DNA of 7,247 nt from Methylobacter sp. (GTDB lineage Bacteria > Pseudomonadota > Gammaproteobacteria > Methylococcales > Methylomonadaceae): NCBI GenBank assembly GCA_003158415.1, contig PMJA01000101.1:11469-18715 (forward strand), given 5' to 3'. Positions 6,526-7,247 of this stretch are shown in pieces (positions within the stretch are counted from its first letter, which is position 1; each line of letters begins with the position of its first letter). The notes below the pieces were generated by a model, which was not told the origin of the DNA, searched no databases, and was given only the letters and a program-made list of their open reading frames with translations. Both the position numbers and the translations under genes were made by a program.

Positions 6526-7247
6526 GCAGATAAGCTTATGTTTTTCTTGTGCTGAACGCGCCGCGCCATGAACAGACCGGCAAACCCGACGCCAAACAAC
6601 GCGACACCGGCGGGTTCCGGTATTAAGGTATAACCGATGACATCCAGTGCCGTCACTTCGGCGGAACTGACCGTCAAACCCGAAGAGCCTGAGCCATTGG
6701 TAAAGGCATCCTGCACTTGACTCGGCGTATGGGTAACCCAGTCGCCGTAGTCGCCACCGTTGTTGCAGTTGTTGAATGAATTCAGGTTGGTGACGCCCCC
6801 GTTAATAGAAAAATAGGCCGCCGTATTACAAGCAAGATTGTAGCTTAGAACGCCGGTAGATGAATAACGGAACAAATCTTCCGCAGATTTATACGTTTGG
6901 GTCTGGTTACCCGCCAACAATGATGAACCGAGTCCCAGCACTTCGTCGATTTCGTGTTCGACCGTGTCGAGTAAACTGTAAGCGCCGCCACCGGTGGTGG
7001 TGAGGCCGACATTCAGGCCTACGCAACCGTCAAGATTGGAGCCCGCACAAAAACCCCCGCTATTGGTCGAGGTAAACGTCATGCCCGGCGCATTGAAGCC
7101 GACCGCCCTGGCGTCGGCCGACTTGAGAGTGATGTCTCCGCCCGGAACGCTAGCAGGGAGATTTGCCAGCGCCGTAAAATCGTTGGCTGAACTGGCATTG
7201 ACCGTCAGCAGAGACCGGTAACTGGCATAAGTTTCATCATAAATAAC
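6519..7247 (-). CDS. PEP-CTERM secreted protein, zinc-metalloprotease-like (5' end missing)
   Basis: The frame stays open to the window edge, so these 242 residues are the C-terminal part; the signal peptide and start lie outside. The segment carries EHEIDEVLG (97-105), LFRYSSTG (125-132), YFSINGG and TNLNSFN (145-159), GGDYGDW (164-170) and ALDVIGY (200-206), an order typical of the PEP-CTERM-associated metalloprotease-like family (NF038122 type, recognised from memory). A PEP-CTERM sorting signal closes the protein: PEP at 210-212, a hydrophobic stretch 213-227, then basic RR and KK (229-235) and seven more residues. Such proteins are exported, processed by an exosortase and often tied to extracellular polysaccharide; no exosortase is in this window. 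Four cysteines (67, 75, 140, 161) could form disulfides. The metal motif is HExxE rather than HExxH. An internal ATG at 7082 is not the likely start. Protease activity is unproven. Confidence 0.85.
   Translation of the reverse strand, partial: VIYDETYASYRSLLTVNASSANDFTALANLPASVPGGDITLKSADARAVGFNAPGMTFTSTNSGGFCAGSNLDGCVGLNVGLTTTGGGAYSLLDTVEHEIDEVLGLGSSLLAGNQTQTYKSAEDLFRYSSTGVLSYNLACNTAAYFSINGGVTNLNSFNNCNNGGDYGDWVTHTPSQVQDAFTNGSGSSGLTVSSAEVTALDVIGYTLIPEPAGVALFGVGFAGLFMARRVQHKKNISLSAY

Noticed and set aside
6519..7082. Complete 187-residue gene starting at the ATG at 7082
   Set aside because: The frame continues upstream to the window edge with family-like sequence, so the ATG is internal and the gene is partial.

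Overview
The window looks like chromosomal DNA from a gammaproteobacterium, possibly a methanotroph of the Methylococcales type. That is an inference from moderate GC, a PEP-CTERM secreted protein, an alanine dehydrogenase, a membrane-anchored GH17 enzyme and an SbmA/YddA-type transporter; no marker gene here fixes the taxonomy. There are five protein-coding genes, no RNA genes, no CRISPR array and no insertion sequence.

Region 1 (1-5155) looks like a beta-1,3-glucan module. On the minus strand, a transporter of the SbmA/BacA/YddA ABC type (1313-3007) is followed 31 bases later by a cytoplasmic GH5 exo-beta-1,3-glucanase-like enzyme (148-1281), probably as one operon. Divergent from them across a 255-base promoter region is a membrane-bound GH17 beta-1,3-glucanase/transglycosylase (3263-5155). 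The transporter is the most striking gene: its fold and length are intact, yet nearly every ATPase motif is altered, so it is probably a pseudo-ABC protein. The GH17 protein has a second surprise: its C-terminal membrane half carries four tandem copies of a transmembrane-hairpin motif, two of them about 40% identical without gaps. A plausible model is that GH17 remodels glucan outside the inner membrane, the transporter moves a product inward, and GH5 trims it in the cytosol. Only the family assignments are firm; the model is inference.

Region 2 (5156-5298) separates the convergent GH17 and ald genes. It holds a 72-base nested imperfect inverted repeat resembling dispersed intergenic repeats.

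Region 3 (5299-7247) is on the minus strand. It contains ald (alanine dehydrogenase), with a good ribosome binding site and a 10/11 dyad over its presumed promoter, and the 3' part of a PEP-CTERM protein of the zinc-metalloprotease-like type, cut off by the window edge. The short stretch 1-147 downstream of GH5 shows no gene and no convincing terminator.
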